This document shows positions 26,221-35,640 of a DNA stretch of 64,000 bases, piece by piece. This DNA comes from Pontibacter lucknowensis (GTDB taxonomy: Bacteria; Bacteroidota; Bacteroidia; Cytophagales; Hymenobacteraceae), in assembly GCF_900156415.1 (NCBI RefSeq), contig NZ_FTNM01000002.1, forward strand, positions 124,001-188,000. The letters run 5' to 3'. The notes below the pieces were generated by a model. It made no database searches. It was given only the letters and a program-made list of their open reading frames with translations, and was not told the DNA's origin. Made by a program: the position numbers and the translations under genes. Position 1 is the stretch's first letter; each line of letters opens with the position of its first letter.

Positions 26221-29200
26221 ATGATTTCAGAAGTATTTATAAGAAGGCCCGTCACCGCCATGGTGATCTCGATTGTGATCGTGCTGGTGGGATTGCTGGC
26301 CATGATGAATTTGCCTGTCACGCAATACCCGGATATCTCGCCGCCTACCGTATCGGTGTCGGCCAACTATACCGGCTCTGATGCCCTGACGGTAGAGCAG
26401 TCGGTGGCCACACCGGTGGAGACGCAGATCAACGGTACGCCAGGTATGGCTTACATCACCTCTACCAACACGAGTACCGGCCAGATGAACATGTCGGTTA
26501 CCTTTGAGGTGGGCACCGACATCGACATTGCGACACTTGACGTGCAGAACCGTGCCAGCATCGCGCAGCCGACCCTGCCGGAAGAGGTAAGGCGACTGGG
26601 CGTGACGGTGCGTAAGCGTAACCCGAGTATCATGATGGTAATTGGTATCTACTCGCCAAACCGTACCCATGATATCCAGTTCCTCGACAACTACACCAAC
26701 ATCTATATCAAGGATGCCCTGATGCGTGTAAGCGGGGTGGGAGATATCACCTCCATCGGGCAGGATTTCAGTATGCGCCTTTGGCTGCAGCCAGACAAGC
26801 TGGCGCAGTATAACATTGGGGCAAACGAAATCACAGCAGCCATACAGGAGCAGAACCTGCAGGTAGCAGCTGGTACGGTAGGCGGTGCGCCGCAGTACAA
26901 CACACAGGCTTTCCAGTACCCGATCACGGTAACCGGCCGACTGCAGACGCAGGAGGAGTTCGGCGACATCATCGTGCGCACCAACCAGACGGACGGTTCG
27001 GTAGTATACCTGCGCGATGTGGCCCGCATCGAGTTCGGCCGCTTCGACTATGGCCGTCAGTCCAAGATCAACGGTAACCCGGCTACGATGATGCTCCTAT
27101 ACCAGGCACCGGGCAGTAACGCCCTGGAGACCGCCGAAGGCATCTACGCTGCCCTTGACGAGTTGAAGGCTTCTTTTCCGGCCGATGTGGACTACATCGT
27201 ATCCTTCGAAACAGTGTCAGTAGTGCAGGTGTCGATCAACGAGGTGGTGAAGACGCTGGTGGAGGCCCTGATTCTGGTGATCCTGGTGGTGTTCCTGTTC
27301 CTGCAGAGCTGGCGCGCAACGCTGGTTCCGATCCTGGCTATACCTGTGTCCATCATCGGTACCTTCGTGTTCTTCATCCCGCTGGGCTTCACCATCAACA
27401 CGCTCACACTCTTCGGGTTCGTGCTCTCGATCGGTATTGTGGTGGACGACGCCATCGTGGTGGTGGAGGCCGTACAGCACTACATCGACCATGAAAAGCT
27501 CTCAGCCAGAGAAGCTACCCGCAAGGCCATGAAAGATATCACGGCGCCGGTTATTGCCATTGGTCTGATCCTGGCGGCGGTGTTTATACCTGTGGGCTTT
27601 ATACCTGGTATCGTGGGTAGACTATACCAGCAGTTCGCGATCACGATTGCGATCTCTGTATTGATCTCTGCCTTCGTGGCCCTTACGCTCACGCCGGCAC
27701 TTTGCTCCCTGATGCTGAAGCCGATGAACGTGAACAAAGACTCACGCGGCATCAACAAGTTTTTCTACAACTTCAACAACTGGTTTGCCCGCACCACCGA
27801 GCGTTATTCGGTAGGGGTGCGCAAGAGTATCAAAGCGACACCACTAGTGCTGATCATCCTGATCTGTATCTATGTGGGCACATTCGGGCTATTCGCCACC
27901 AAGCCAACCGGCTTTATACCTACAGAAGATGAAGGGCGAATGTTCGTGTCGGTGGAGCTGCCGGAAGGCGCTTCGATGAGTCGGACTTCGGAGATACTTG
28001 AGGAGATTGGTAACCAGTTGGGTTCTGTGGAAGCGATTCGAAACTATACCTCCATTGCTGGTCTGAATGCGATTAACTTTTCGTTTAAGTCGAACAGCGG
28101 TACCTTCTTTGTGCAGCTGGAGCCCTGGGACCAGCGTAAGGACGAGGCTTCACACCTGAACGGGGTGATGGCTGAAGTGCAGCAGAAGATTGCGGGTATA
28201 AAAGAAGCTAACGTGCGACTGGTAGCGCCTCCGGCTATACCTGGTCTAGGGCAGTCGGGTGGTTTCACCTTCGTGCTGCAGCAGCGTCGGGCAGGGGATG
28301 TGCGTGAACTGGAGCAGGTGATGGGGCAGTTCCTGGCTGCTGCCAATGCCCGCCCAGAGATTGGGATGGCCTACAGCTTCTTCACAGCCAAAACACCGGG
28401 TTACCACATAGATGTAGACCGTGAAAAAGCGAAGCGACTGGGTGTGAACATCGCTGATATTTATTCGACTATGTCCACTTACATGGGTAGCCGTTACGTG
28501 AACGACTTCACACGCTACGGCCGTAACTTTAGGGTAGTGGCCCAGGCCGACACTTCCTACCGCATGGATATCGAAAGCCTGAAGCAGTACTATGTGATGA
28601 ACAGGCAAGGACAGTCTGTGCCGCTCAGTGCGCTGGTGACCTCGCGGGTAGTAGAAAACGCTGCGGTGATCTCACACTACAACCTGTTCCGCTCTGTCGA
28701 TATCAACGGAAACGCGGCTCCGGGCTACAGTAGTGGTCAGGCGCTGGATGCGCTGGAGGAAGTAGCTGCCGAGGTACTCCCCGCCGGTTATGGCTACGAG
28801 TTCACCGGTCTGAGCCGCGAAGAGCGTGCAGCGGGTGCGAGCACGATTTACATCTTCTCGCTCTCGATCCTGCTGGTACTTCTGTTGCTGGCTGCGCTTT
28901 ATGAAAGCTGGTCGGTGCCGTTCTCCATCCTGTTCGCGATTCCGCTGGGTATGTTCGGGGCTATATTGGCACTCACCTTACTGCCTAAGCTGGACAACAA
29001 CGTGTACGCCCAGATCGGTATGATCACGCTGATCGGTTTGGCGGCCAAAAACGCGATCCTGATCGTGGAATTTGCCAAAGAGCGTGTGGACCGGGGTATG
29101 GACCTGATCGAAGCGACCATCGAAGCGGTGAAGCTGCGTCTGCGTCCGATTATTATGACTTCGCTGGCCTTCATTTTGGGTGTGGTTCCGCTGGCGCTGG

Positions 29201-29415
29201 CAGCTGGTGCAGGAGCCGTGTCACGCCAGACCATTGGTTGGGTGGTGATCGGCGGTATGCTGGCCGCGACCTTCCTGGCCATATTCGTGGTGCCGGTGCT
29301 GTATGTGGTGATCACCCGTATCGCCTACGGAAAAAAAGGCCTGGCCGAACTTCGTGCTAAAGGCGGTGATCTGCCGGATAACGATGGCGGTGATCCGGCT
29401 TATGTGAATCCTTAA
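26221..29415 (+). CDS. RND multidrug efflux pump (AcrB/HAE1 family)
   Basis: A 1064-residue proton-driven exporter with twelve membrane helices and two large periplasmic loops. Visible marks are the N-terminal FIRRPVTAMVISIVIVLVGLLAM, GIVVDDAIVVVEAV in TM4 (the Asp pair of the proton relay), and the second-half mirror GLAAKNAILIVEFAKE. Size and motif order match HAE1-class pumps for drugs, bile salts or solvents. It ends the TetR-controlled operon and is followed by a strong terminator. Confidence 0.95.
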   Translation: MISEVFIRRPVTAMVISIVIVLVGLLAMMNLPVTQYPDISPPTVSVSANYTGSDALTVEQSVATPVETQINGTPGMAYITSTNTSTGQMNMSVTFEVGTDIDIATLDVQNRASIAQPTLPEEVRRLGVTVRKRNPSIMMVIGIYSPNRTHDIQFLDNYTNIYIKDALMRVSGVGDITSIGQDFSMRLWLQPDKLAQYNIGANEITAAIQEQNLQVAAGTVGGAPQYNTQAFQYPITVTGRLQTQEEFGDIIVRTNQTDGSVVYLRDVARIEFGRFDYGRQSKINGNPATMMLLYQAPGSNALETAEGIYAALDELKASFPADVDYIVSFETVSVVQVSINEVVKTLVEALILVILVVFLFLQSWRATLVPILAIPVSIIGTFVFFIPLGFTINTLTLFGFVLSIGIVVDDAIVVVEAVQHYIDHEKLSAREATRKAMKDITAPVIAIGLILAAVFIPVGFIPGIVGRLYQQFAITIAISVLISAFVALTLTPALCSLMLKPMNVNKDSRGINKFFYNFNNWFARTTERYSVGVRKSIKATPLVLIILICIYVGTFGLFATKPTGFIPTEDEGRMFVSVELPEGASMSRTSEILEEIGNQLGSVEAIRNYTSIAGLNAINFSFKSNSGTFFVQLEPWDQRKDEASHLNGVMAEVQQKIAGIKEANVRLVAPPAIPGLGQSGGFTFVLQQRRAGDVRELEQVMGQFLAAANARPEIGMAYSFFTAKTPGYHIDVDREKAKRLGVNIADIYSTMSTYMGSRYVNDFTRYGRNFRVVAQADTSYRMDIESLKQYYVMNRQGQSVPLSALVTSRVVENAAVISHYNLFRSVDINGNAAPGYSSGQALDALEEVAAEVLPAGYGYEFTGLSREERAAGASTIYIFSLSILLVLLLLAALYESWSVPFSILFAIPLGMFGAILALTLLPKLDNNVYAQIGMITLIGLAAKNAILIVEFAKERVDRGMDLIEATIEAVKLRLRPIIMTSLAFILGVVPLALAAGAGAVSRQTIGWVVIGGMLAATFLAIFVVPVLYVVITRIAYGKKGLAELRAKGGDLPDNDGGDPAYVNP

Positions 29416-29460
29416 GTTTGAGTAGTAAGATACAGGGCATTTTGATCCTGGTATCAATGA

Positions 29461-29497
29461 AAAGCCCCGGCCATTTGGTCGGGGCTTTTCGTTTTTG
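29461..29497 (+). terminator. Terminator of the RND efflux operon
   Basis: AAAAGCCCCG (29461-29470) pairs with CGGGGCTTTT (29481-29490); the inner bases GCC/GGT extend the stem, and CGTTTTT follows. It is 45 bp after the pump stop codon. Confidence 0.88.
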
Positions 29498-29617
29498 CCT
29501 GAGGCTACACCTATACCTGGAACAGCTTAGCGAAAGCTGCTTTCCTTCTTAATGTCATCCTGAAAGTATCCTGGTAGCGAGTTGTGCCAGCTTTACCTAT
29601 GGGGTAGGGGTCCTTGT

Positions 29618-30157
29618 CTAATTTTCCTTTACCTTCTCCAGCAACCTTTCTAACCAGAAGATCAGGAATAGGGCAACGAGGTTTACGCCGATGAATTTCT
29701 GGCCGAGGTCGGTGCCGATGCTGAAGTGGAAAGAGGAGAGTGCCAGCCTGAATTTAAAGGTCCATCCTGCTAACATGTCCACCCCAACCCCGATACGTAA
29801 GCCCGCTACATACTGGAAGGCGTAGCTGCCGAAGGAGAAGTACACCACCTGCAGCACCTGGTTAATAATGGAGAGCACCAATCCGCGCTTGTGATTGCGG
29901 AATAGCATACGGCCGCAAAGGATGGAAAAGATGTAAAGTCCGCCGGCAAAAAGGCCGATACGCATGGCCATCTGGTCTACCACCATCTCGCCGTTGAATA
30001 GCACCCAAACAGTGAGTGCTATACCTAAAATACCGCCGAAGATCTGGTAAAGCGCAATGGCTTTTATCTGGTTTCTGATCTGCTTATTCAAATTGATTTG
30101 TTGCTTATTCAAGCTGTTCGTTATAGCCTGCAAGTTAGCAAAATTACAGCCGTTCAC
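29618..30157 (-). CDS. Hypothetical four-helix membrane protein
   Basis: A 179-residue protein I do not recognise. A polar, Asn/Gln-rich N terminus (LNKQQINLNKQIRNQIKAIAL) leads into four hydrophobic segments and a basic end (WLERLLEKVKEN). It is a single minus-strand gene between the efflux operon and the kinase region. The exact start is unsure; Met at 30157 gives an 18-residue extension that may not be translated. Confidence 0.55.
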   Translation of the reverse strand: MNGCNFANLQAITNSLNKQQINLNKQIRNQIKAIALYQIFGGILGIALTVWVLFNGEMVVDQMAMRIGLFAGGLYIFSILCGRMLFRNHKRGLVLSIINQVLQVVYFSFGSYAFQYVAGLRIGVGVDMLAGWTFKFRLALSSFHFSIGTDLGQKFIGVNLVALFLIFWLERLLEKVKEN

Positions 30158-30851
30158 CCCTCAGACAGTGGTGGTATTCTATGCTTTTACCACCATCTTC
30201 GGACTCAGGAATTCTTTTACATCGGATGGTACTCCGGATCCACTTTTGAAAAAAAAATTACATCTTAATTACCGGATTTCAGGCAACATGCCAGAAAAGC
30301 AGATGCTGGTTACTACATAGTACTAGACCATTCCTTTTTCTTACTCCTAATAGGGCATCTAGCTCTGTATGAGTAGTTATGGGAGGTTTTGAGAAGTTTT
30401 TATTTTTAATGATTAAGCTAAAGCCCTATAAAATATTGAACTACTTGGCAGGTCTGATATACACCGGTTAGCACATAGTAAAAAGAGGGTTTAAATAGTT
30501 TAAAGGCACTTTTTCTAAAACTGACTTGTTGATAGGTTTTGCTGCTGAGTTTCTTCAGCCTTGAAACCAGCCGAAGTGCTTAAATTTTTAATGTGTTTTT
30601 TTAAGGTTTTGCCTTAGAAAACTTACCAAGCGAATATCTATGCATCAAGCCTTTGCCCATCCATATACAGCAGCTTACCGACCCCTGCATGGGTCTGAAC
30701 AACCTCCACTCTCAAAGGGAATTTATTAGCTGATTTACTTTCAGTTCAGCTGAGCTTAAGTCATTACCTATTTAGCAACCAGTACGAATGCCCTACTGCT
30801 TTACCCACTTCTCCTAACCGAGGGCTGAGGTAAAGCACAAGCTTGAAACTT
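30158..30851. other. A/T-rich intergenic region with a short gene relic
   Basis: Nearly 700 bp with no intact gene, lower in GC than the flanks. It contains the DUF5690-like fragment at 30164-30240. The rest (30250-30840) holds no recognisable motif or hairpin. The promoter of the PAS kinase should lie near the right end, but no confident box was found. Confidence 0.5.
30164..30240 (+). pseudogene. Decayed N-terminal fragment of a DUF5690-family gene
   Basis: Translated on the plus strand this stretch gives TVVVFYAFTTIFGLRNSFT, matching AVVVFFAYTMIFGFRKSFT of the intact DUF5690 gene at 35641-36942 at 13 of 19 positions. The DNA is also similar (both contain CAGTGGTGGTATT). Similarity stops after about 20 codons and the frame then runs into a lysine-rich stretch and a stop at ~30318. 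It looks like a remnant of a duplicated or partly deleted copy. It sits just upstream of the divergent hypothetical gene at 29618-30157. Confidence 0.55.
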
Positions 30852-33521
30852 ATGAATAATATGCCATTTGAAAACCTGCCGGGCAGTACAAGCCCGGAGT
30901 CCGATGCTGTACTTTCTCCCTCTACAGAAAGCGCAAGTGTGCACGCTATACCCTTCCTCCATATTTTTCAATCCCAGAGTGGCTCCAGCTTACTGCTCTC
31001 TCCGCAGTTTGTGGTAGAGGCCGCTACTGACGCGCTCTTAAAAGAGATTTTCATGACACGGGAGGACATTGTAGGCAAGTATCTGTTTGATGCTTTTCCT
31101 GACAATCCCGGCTCCCCTCATGCTTTCGCCACCATTAACCTGAGAGCTTCTTTAGATCAGGTACTGGCGACGGGCAAACCGCACCGGATGGATTTGCAGC
31201 AATATGATATTAGTGACCCTCAGCAGCCTGGCCAGTTTTTGGAGCGTTATTGGAACGTAACCAACATTCCTATTTTCGATGAAGGAGGTAAAGTAGCTTA
31301 CATACTTCATGAAACCACCAACGTATCAGATCAGATCGTTACGGAACGTAAGTTAGCGGAGAGCCTTGTGAGGGAGAAACGGGCCACTGCGCTGGGTGAC
31401 CAACAGCGGTTTCGTTTGGAGCGTTTGTTTGAGCAGGCACCTGCTGCCTTAGCTATACTGGAAGGCCCTGATTTTGTATACAAAGAGATAAATGACAGTT
31501 ACCAAAAGCTGTTTCCAGGGCGTAAGCTGGTAGGGCTGCCACTATTCGAGGCGCTTCCAGAGCTGGAGAATCAACCAATAGCGGGAATCATACGGAATGT
31601 TTACCAGACAGGTGTCACTTTTGAAGGGAAAGAGGTCCTGATTCCGGTAGCGCGCTATGAAGATCAACCGGTTGAAAATATCTATTGGAATTTTATTTAT
31701 CAGGCTATTTACAATACGAAAGGTGAAGTAGATGGCATACTGATTTTTGCGTTGGATGTAACCGAGTTTATTCAGACAAAGCAGGAGTTAGAGCAGAAAT
31801 CCGAATCGCTGCTGGAGTTGAACCGGGAATTGGAAGGACGTGTAAAGACGCGAACCCGCGAACTGCAGCGGGCTGAAGCAGAGGCTGAAAGACAGCGTAA
31901 GCGGCTTGAAAACTTATTCATGAAGGCGCCTGCAGCCATTTGTATTGTCGAAGGACCAGAACTGGTGTATACCTTAGTAAACCCGGTTTACGAAGGGCTC
32001 TTCCCGGAACGGAAACTGCTGGGTAGGCCTATACTGGAAGCACTGCCTGAGATAGAGCATAATCTTGTCTATAAGAGTTTCAGAGAAGTGTATGAACAAG
32101 GCAATACCCACGAGGAGTCTGAACTGCTTATACCTTTCGTGCGGCCTGCGGATGGCGTAATTGAAGACAGATACTTTCGGTTTATACTGCAGGCCAAGTT
32201 TAACGATCAGAAGCAGGTAGACGGTGTGGTCGTCTTCGCGCTTGAAGTAACAGAACAAGTGAAGTCCAGGATAGCGGTGGAGGCAAGTGAGCAGCAACTG
32301 AAACTGATCACTGATTCGCTTCCGGTTCTGATTGGTTACCTGGACCGGGAAGAGCGGTATCGCTTCGCAAATAAAGCCTATGAAAAATGGTTTCTGGTGG
32401 ACTCGCAGGAGCTACTGGGGAAAACAGTCCGGGAGGTAGTAGGGGAGCCATCTTACCATAATGTGAAAGCCAACATACAGAGGGCCCTGGCCGGAGAAAT
32501 GTTGGACTTTGAAGCAACTATGCCCTACAGGGAAGACTTTGTGAAGCACATTCAAGTGAGCTATATACCTGATTGCAGGGGAGGCATGGTACATGGTTTC
32601 TATACCTTGGTAACGGACGTAACAGAGCAGGTGAATGCCCGCAAAGCACTGGAAGAAAGTGAGCAGAAGGCTAAGACGATGGCTGAAAAACTAGCTGTAA
32701 CGAACCATGAACTGAACCTGGCCAACTCAGAACTTGAAGACAACAACCGTGACTTGGAGAATCGTGTGCTGAGTCGAACAGCTGCTTTGCAAAACACGAA
32801 TGAGCTGCTGAAAGAGCATATAAAAGAACGGAAAAAGACGAGTGAGTCCCTTTCCAAATCGCATGAGCAACTACAGGCACTTACCCGTCACTTGCAGGTA
32901 ATGCGGGAAGAGGAGCGCAAGTATATTGCACGTGAATTGCACGATGAACTTGGGCAGGCTTTTACAGCTCTCAAAATTGATGTAACATTGCTGCTTAAAA
33001 CCCTTGCGAAAGGACATGTGAAGCAGGAGGTGTTGCAGGAGGAGTTGCAGTCCATGATGAAAACCATCAATAGCTCGATTGCATCGGTACGAAAGATTGT
33101 AGCGACTCTTCGGCCTGCAGTGCTGGATAACTTTGGCTTGCTATCCGAGCTAGAGTCGCAGGCACAGGACTTCCAGAAGCGTAGCTCCATCCAAATGGAT
33201 GTACTCTCTTATGTGGACTATGTCGAACTGGAAAACGAGAAATCCATCGAGGTATTCCGGATCATGCAGGAATCTATGACGAACATCGTGCGGCACTCCG
33301 GAGCCTCCAAGGCTAGCATTCAGATAGCGAAGACGAACAGCCACTTCTGTTTTACGATTGAAGATAATGGCAAAGGGCTGCAAGATGACAAACTATCCGG
33401 AACACGAACTTTCGGACTTCTGGGAATGCAGGAGAGAGCCGAAAGAATTGGCGCGAGTTTGTCCATAGAATCAAAGCAGAACAAAGGAACACGCTTGACT
33501 CTTGAAGTGCCCTTTGACTGA
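30852..33521 (+). CDS. Multi-PAS sensor histidine kinase (NarX/HisKA_3 type)
   Basis: About 889 residues, no membrane helices, so a cytoplasmic sensor. There are four PAS regions (roughly 45-160, 190-305, 350-465 and 480-595). PAS 2 and 3 are near copies (APAALAILEGPDFVYKEIN versus APAAICIVEGPELVYTLVN; FPGRKLVGLPLFEALPELE versus FPERKLLGRPILEALPEIE). A coiled coil (~600-680) precedes HisKA_3 with the phospho-His in YIARELHDELGQAF and a HATPase domain ending GTRTFGLLGMQERAERIGA. ATG 30852 was chosen over the TTG at 30843. Its partner is the NarL-type regulator 39 bp downstream. The ligand is unknown. Confidence 0.9.
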   Translation: MNNMPFENLPGSTSPESDAVLSPSTESASVHAIPFLHIFQSQSGSSLLLSPQFVVEAATDALLKEIFMTREDIVGKYLFDAFPDNPGSPHAFATINLRASLDQVLATGKPHRMDLQQYDISDPQQPGQFLERYWNVTNIPIFDEGGKVAYILHETTNVSDQIVTERKLAESLVREKRATALGDQQRFRLERLFEQAPAALAILEGPDFVYKEINDSYQKLFPGRKLVGLPLFEALPELENQPIAGIIRNVYQTGVTFEGKEVLIPVARYEDQPVENIYWNFIYQAIYNTKGEVDGILIFALDVTEFIQTKQELEQKSESLLELNRELEGRVKTRTRELQRAEAEAERQRKRLENLFMKAPAAICIVEGPELVYTLVNPVYEGLFPERKLLGRPILEALPEIEHNLVYKSFREVYEQGNTHEESELLIPFVRPADGVIEDRYFRFILQAKFNDQKQVDGVVVFALEVTEQVKSRIAVEASEQQLKLITDSLPVLIGYLDREERYRFANKAYEKWFLVDSQELLGKTVREVVGEPSYHNVKANIQRALAGEMLDFEATMPYREDFVKHIQVSYIPDCRGGMVHGFYTLVTDVTEQVNARKALEESEQKAKTMAEKLAVTNHELNLANSELEDNNRDLENRVLSRTAALQNTNELLKEHIKERKKTSESLSKSHEQLQALTRHLQVMREEERKYIARELHDELGQAFTALKIDVTLLLKTLAKGHVKQEVLQEELQSMMKTINSSIASVRKIVATLRPAVLDNFGLLSELESQAQDFQKRSSIQMDVLSYVDYVELENEKSIEVFRIMQESMTNIVRHSGASKASIQIAKTNSHFCFTIEDNGKGLQDDKLSGTRTFGLLGMQERAERIGASLSIESKQNKGTRLTLEVPFD

Positions 33522-33560
33522 ATAGAATTGTAAACCATCATTTTAAACTTACCTGACAGG

Positions 33561-34193
33561 ATGATTAATTTATTAATCGCGGACGATTATGTGCTGATTC
33601 GGGAGGGACTCAAAAAAGTTCTTAGAAACGAGCCCGATATCACCGTGGTGGCGGAGGCCACCAACGGGGCAGAAGTACTGAAAAAGCTGAAAAAGAGTGA
33701 TGCAAATTTTGTCGTGCTCGACATCAACATGCCCGTGAAAAGCGGCTTGGATGTGTTGTTTGACTTAAAGCGCATGTTTCCTCAATTGCCAGTGCTCATT
33801 CTGAGTATGTACCCCGAAAAAACCTATGCCCTGCGGTCTCTGAAAGCTGGTGCCTCCGGATACTTATGCAAAGAGAGCGCTGCAGAAGAACTGGTCATGG
33901 CAATAAAGAAGGTATGGAACGGCGGTAAGTATATCACAGCCTCCCTTGCTGAACTATTGGCAGATACGCTGGTAGGTGACAATAAACTGCTGGTTTCTCA
34001 TGAAACACTTTCAGACAGAGAGTTTCAAATCATGTGCAAGATAGCGGAAGGAGAATCATTGAAATCTATTTCAGAGAACCTGAGTCTGACTCTGAGTACG
34101 GTAAATACGTACCGAAATCGGATAAACGAAAAAATGAAGTTCTCGTCCAATACGGACCTTATCCGCTACTGCATTCAGAACAAACTTATTTAG
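33561..34193 (+). CDS. NarL/LuxR-family response regulator
   Basis: A 210-residue regulator. The receiver domain has LLIADDYVLIREGL, the phospho-acceptor in VVLDINMPVKSG, LSMYPE and the lysine in GYLCKESA. The C-terminal LuxR helix-turn-helix reads LSDREFQIMCKIAEGESLKSISENLSLTLSTVNTYRNRINEKM. It pairs with the preceding HisKA_3 kinase, the normal partnership for this output domain. Confidence 0.93.
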   Translation: MINLLIADDYVLIREGLKKVLRNEPDITVVAEATNGAEVLKKLKKSDANFVVLDINMPVKSGLDVLFDLKRMFPQLPVLILSMYPEKTYALRSLKAGASGYLCKESAAEELVMAIKKVWNGGKYITASLAELLADTLVGDNKLLVSHETLSDREFQIMCKIAEGESLKSISENLSLTLSTVNTYRNRINEKMKFSSNTDLIRYCIQNKLI

Positions 34194-34545
34194 TCTGCTT
34201 GAAAAAACTTTAGGGCGCCGTTCATAGGTATTCGCAGCACCTTGCCGCCACTTAAGCTTTGTCGTGAAAAATGCGACAAAGCAATCCCCATTTTCGTGAC
34301 ATGTCTTTAGCTATTCAGCCCAACAATCCGGGTATAGGTTAGACTACCTTTGTATATAGTATAGCTTTTCACTTTATAAACGCCAGTGACAGGTAGCCTG
34401 TTTGCCGCGTAAGTGTAGCTCGCAACCAATACCCCTTGTTAGTCCTTTTGCGGGCTGTTCCCCCTGTTTCATTGTTAAGCTATATACTACAATTGTCTTC
34501 AACTAGTGCTTTTCGGAACAAAACATTATCGAAAATCTAAATCAA
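34194..34545. other. Intergenic region with a hairpin and a probable promoter
   Basis: A 352-bp spacer. GCTTTGTCG (34256-34264) and CGACAAAGC (34274-34282) form a perfect 9-bp stem with a 9-nt loop, about 60 bp after the regulator; it lacks a strong T tract. TACCTTTG at 34345-34352 matches the -7 consensus and could start a transcript with a leader of about 190 nt before ATG 34546. No gene is visible. Confidence 0.45.
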
Positions 34546-35001
34546 ATGCCTACTGGTCTGCCCATCAATCTGGAGAAGACTTTTGTAAATGAATTTGGGA
34601 AAACTTACAGTAAAGTTACCCTACACGCAGCACAGCGTGCGCTTGTGATGGAGTGGTATGGCTATACCACAAAACACCAGATAGAAGTAGTGGCAATATG
34701 GGTAGAGTCGCTCATACAGCAAATCCCTTTTGAAAACCTGCTGAATGACTGCAGTTCTCTCATCTCTGTATGGGATGATTCAATTGACTGGTTCTCACAG
34801 GTATGGCTTCTGAGAATGAGGCGCCTGGGAGTGAGTAGCTTCATCCATATAGCCAAGCCCAACAGCTTCGGAGAAAGAATCGGGCGATACTTGTGGCTGA
34901 GGAAGCACCCCGAGATGGAGTTTCTTTTTTTTAGCACCAAACAGGAAATTTCCGCCTGGTTGAAACTGCATGATAAGGAAGATAACATTTCAGTTGATTG
35001 A
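34546..35001 (+). CDS. Small hypothetical protein, paralog of 21852-22271
   Basis: A 151-residue soluble protein of unknown function. Layout resembles the product of 21852-22271: N-terminal strand region, long amphipathic helix (HQIEVVAIWVESLIQQIPFENLLNDCSSLISVWDDSIDWFSQVWLLRMRRLGVSSFIHIAKPNSFGERIGRYLW), and a Trp near the C terminus. It lies between two response-regulator genes, which suggests a link to signalling. No catalytic residues are evident. Confidence 0.6.
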   Translation: MPTGLPINLEKTFVNEFGKTYSKVTLHAAQRALVMEWYGYTTKHQIEVVAIWVESLIQQIPFENLLNDCSSLISVWDDSIDWFSQVWLLRMRRLGVSSFIHIAKPNSFGERIGRYLWLRKHPEMEFLFFSTKQEISAWLKLHDKEDNISVD

Positions 35002-35070
35002 CTGCAGATATCGTTGTATACAGCGCCTGATCAGACTAACAGTAGAAACTAGCATTACTTACTAATTAAC

Positions 35071-35481
35071 ATGAATAAGATTCCCTGCATACTGCTCGTG
35101 GACGATGATGAAACCACGAACTATGTCAATACGCTGATCATAAAAAAGAGTGGAATTGTTGAGGAGATAATGGTTGCTCTCAACGGGCAGCAAGCCCATG
35201 CTATTATCCAGAACCGTTTCAGCACAGGTAACCCCGAATGCAAGTCAGATATTCCTCTGATTGTGCTGCTTGACATCAACATGCCCATCATGGATGGATT
35301 GGAATTCATGGAGTTTTTTGATTCTTTGGAGGACAGAATAAAAGATAAAGTAACTGTATTCGTGCTAACAACCTCCAGTCACCCACACGATCTGGAGAAA
35401 ATGTATGAGTACGGTGTGCAGGGCTTTATTAATAAACCACTGCAACGGGAGGAACTCGAAGAGCTGGCTAATTTACAGTAA
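35071..35481 (+). CDS. Single-domain response regulator (CheY/Rcp-like)
   Basis: A 136-residue stand-alone receiver: LLVDDDETTNYVN (acidic pocket), IVLLDINMPIMDG (phospho-Asp), VFVLTTSSHPHD and the conserved Lys in GFINKPLQ. It has no output domain, so it must act by protein contact, possibly with a hybrid or PAS kinase such as the one at 30852-33521. An isolated -7-like TATCGTTG lies upstream near 35010. Confidence 0.9.
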   Translation: MNKIPCILLVDDDETTNYVNTLIIKKSGIVEEIMVALNGQQAHAIIQNRFSTGNPECKSDIPLIVLLDINMPIMDGLEFMEFFDSLEDRIKDKVTVFVLTTSSHPHDLEKMYEYGVQGFINKPLQREELEELANLQ

Positions 35482-35640
35482 GCAGAAATCAAGTGCTCGA
35501 CCAAGTGACTGAAAAATTGAGATAAGTCTGATCATCAGAAAACCAAAACAAATCTTACCACTTACGCAATAATTTCATCGCTATTGACTACATTCCCAAT
35601 AAGAAGATAAAATCACTATTCTGGAAATGATGGAAAAGGC

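Noticed and set aside
30057-30320. An 87-codon plus-strand frame as a real gene
   Set aside because: Its first half is antisense to the start of the 29618 gene. Only the central ~20 codons resemble anything, so it was kept as a DUF5690 fragment instead.
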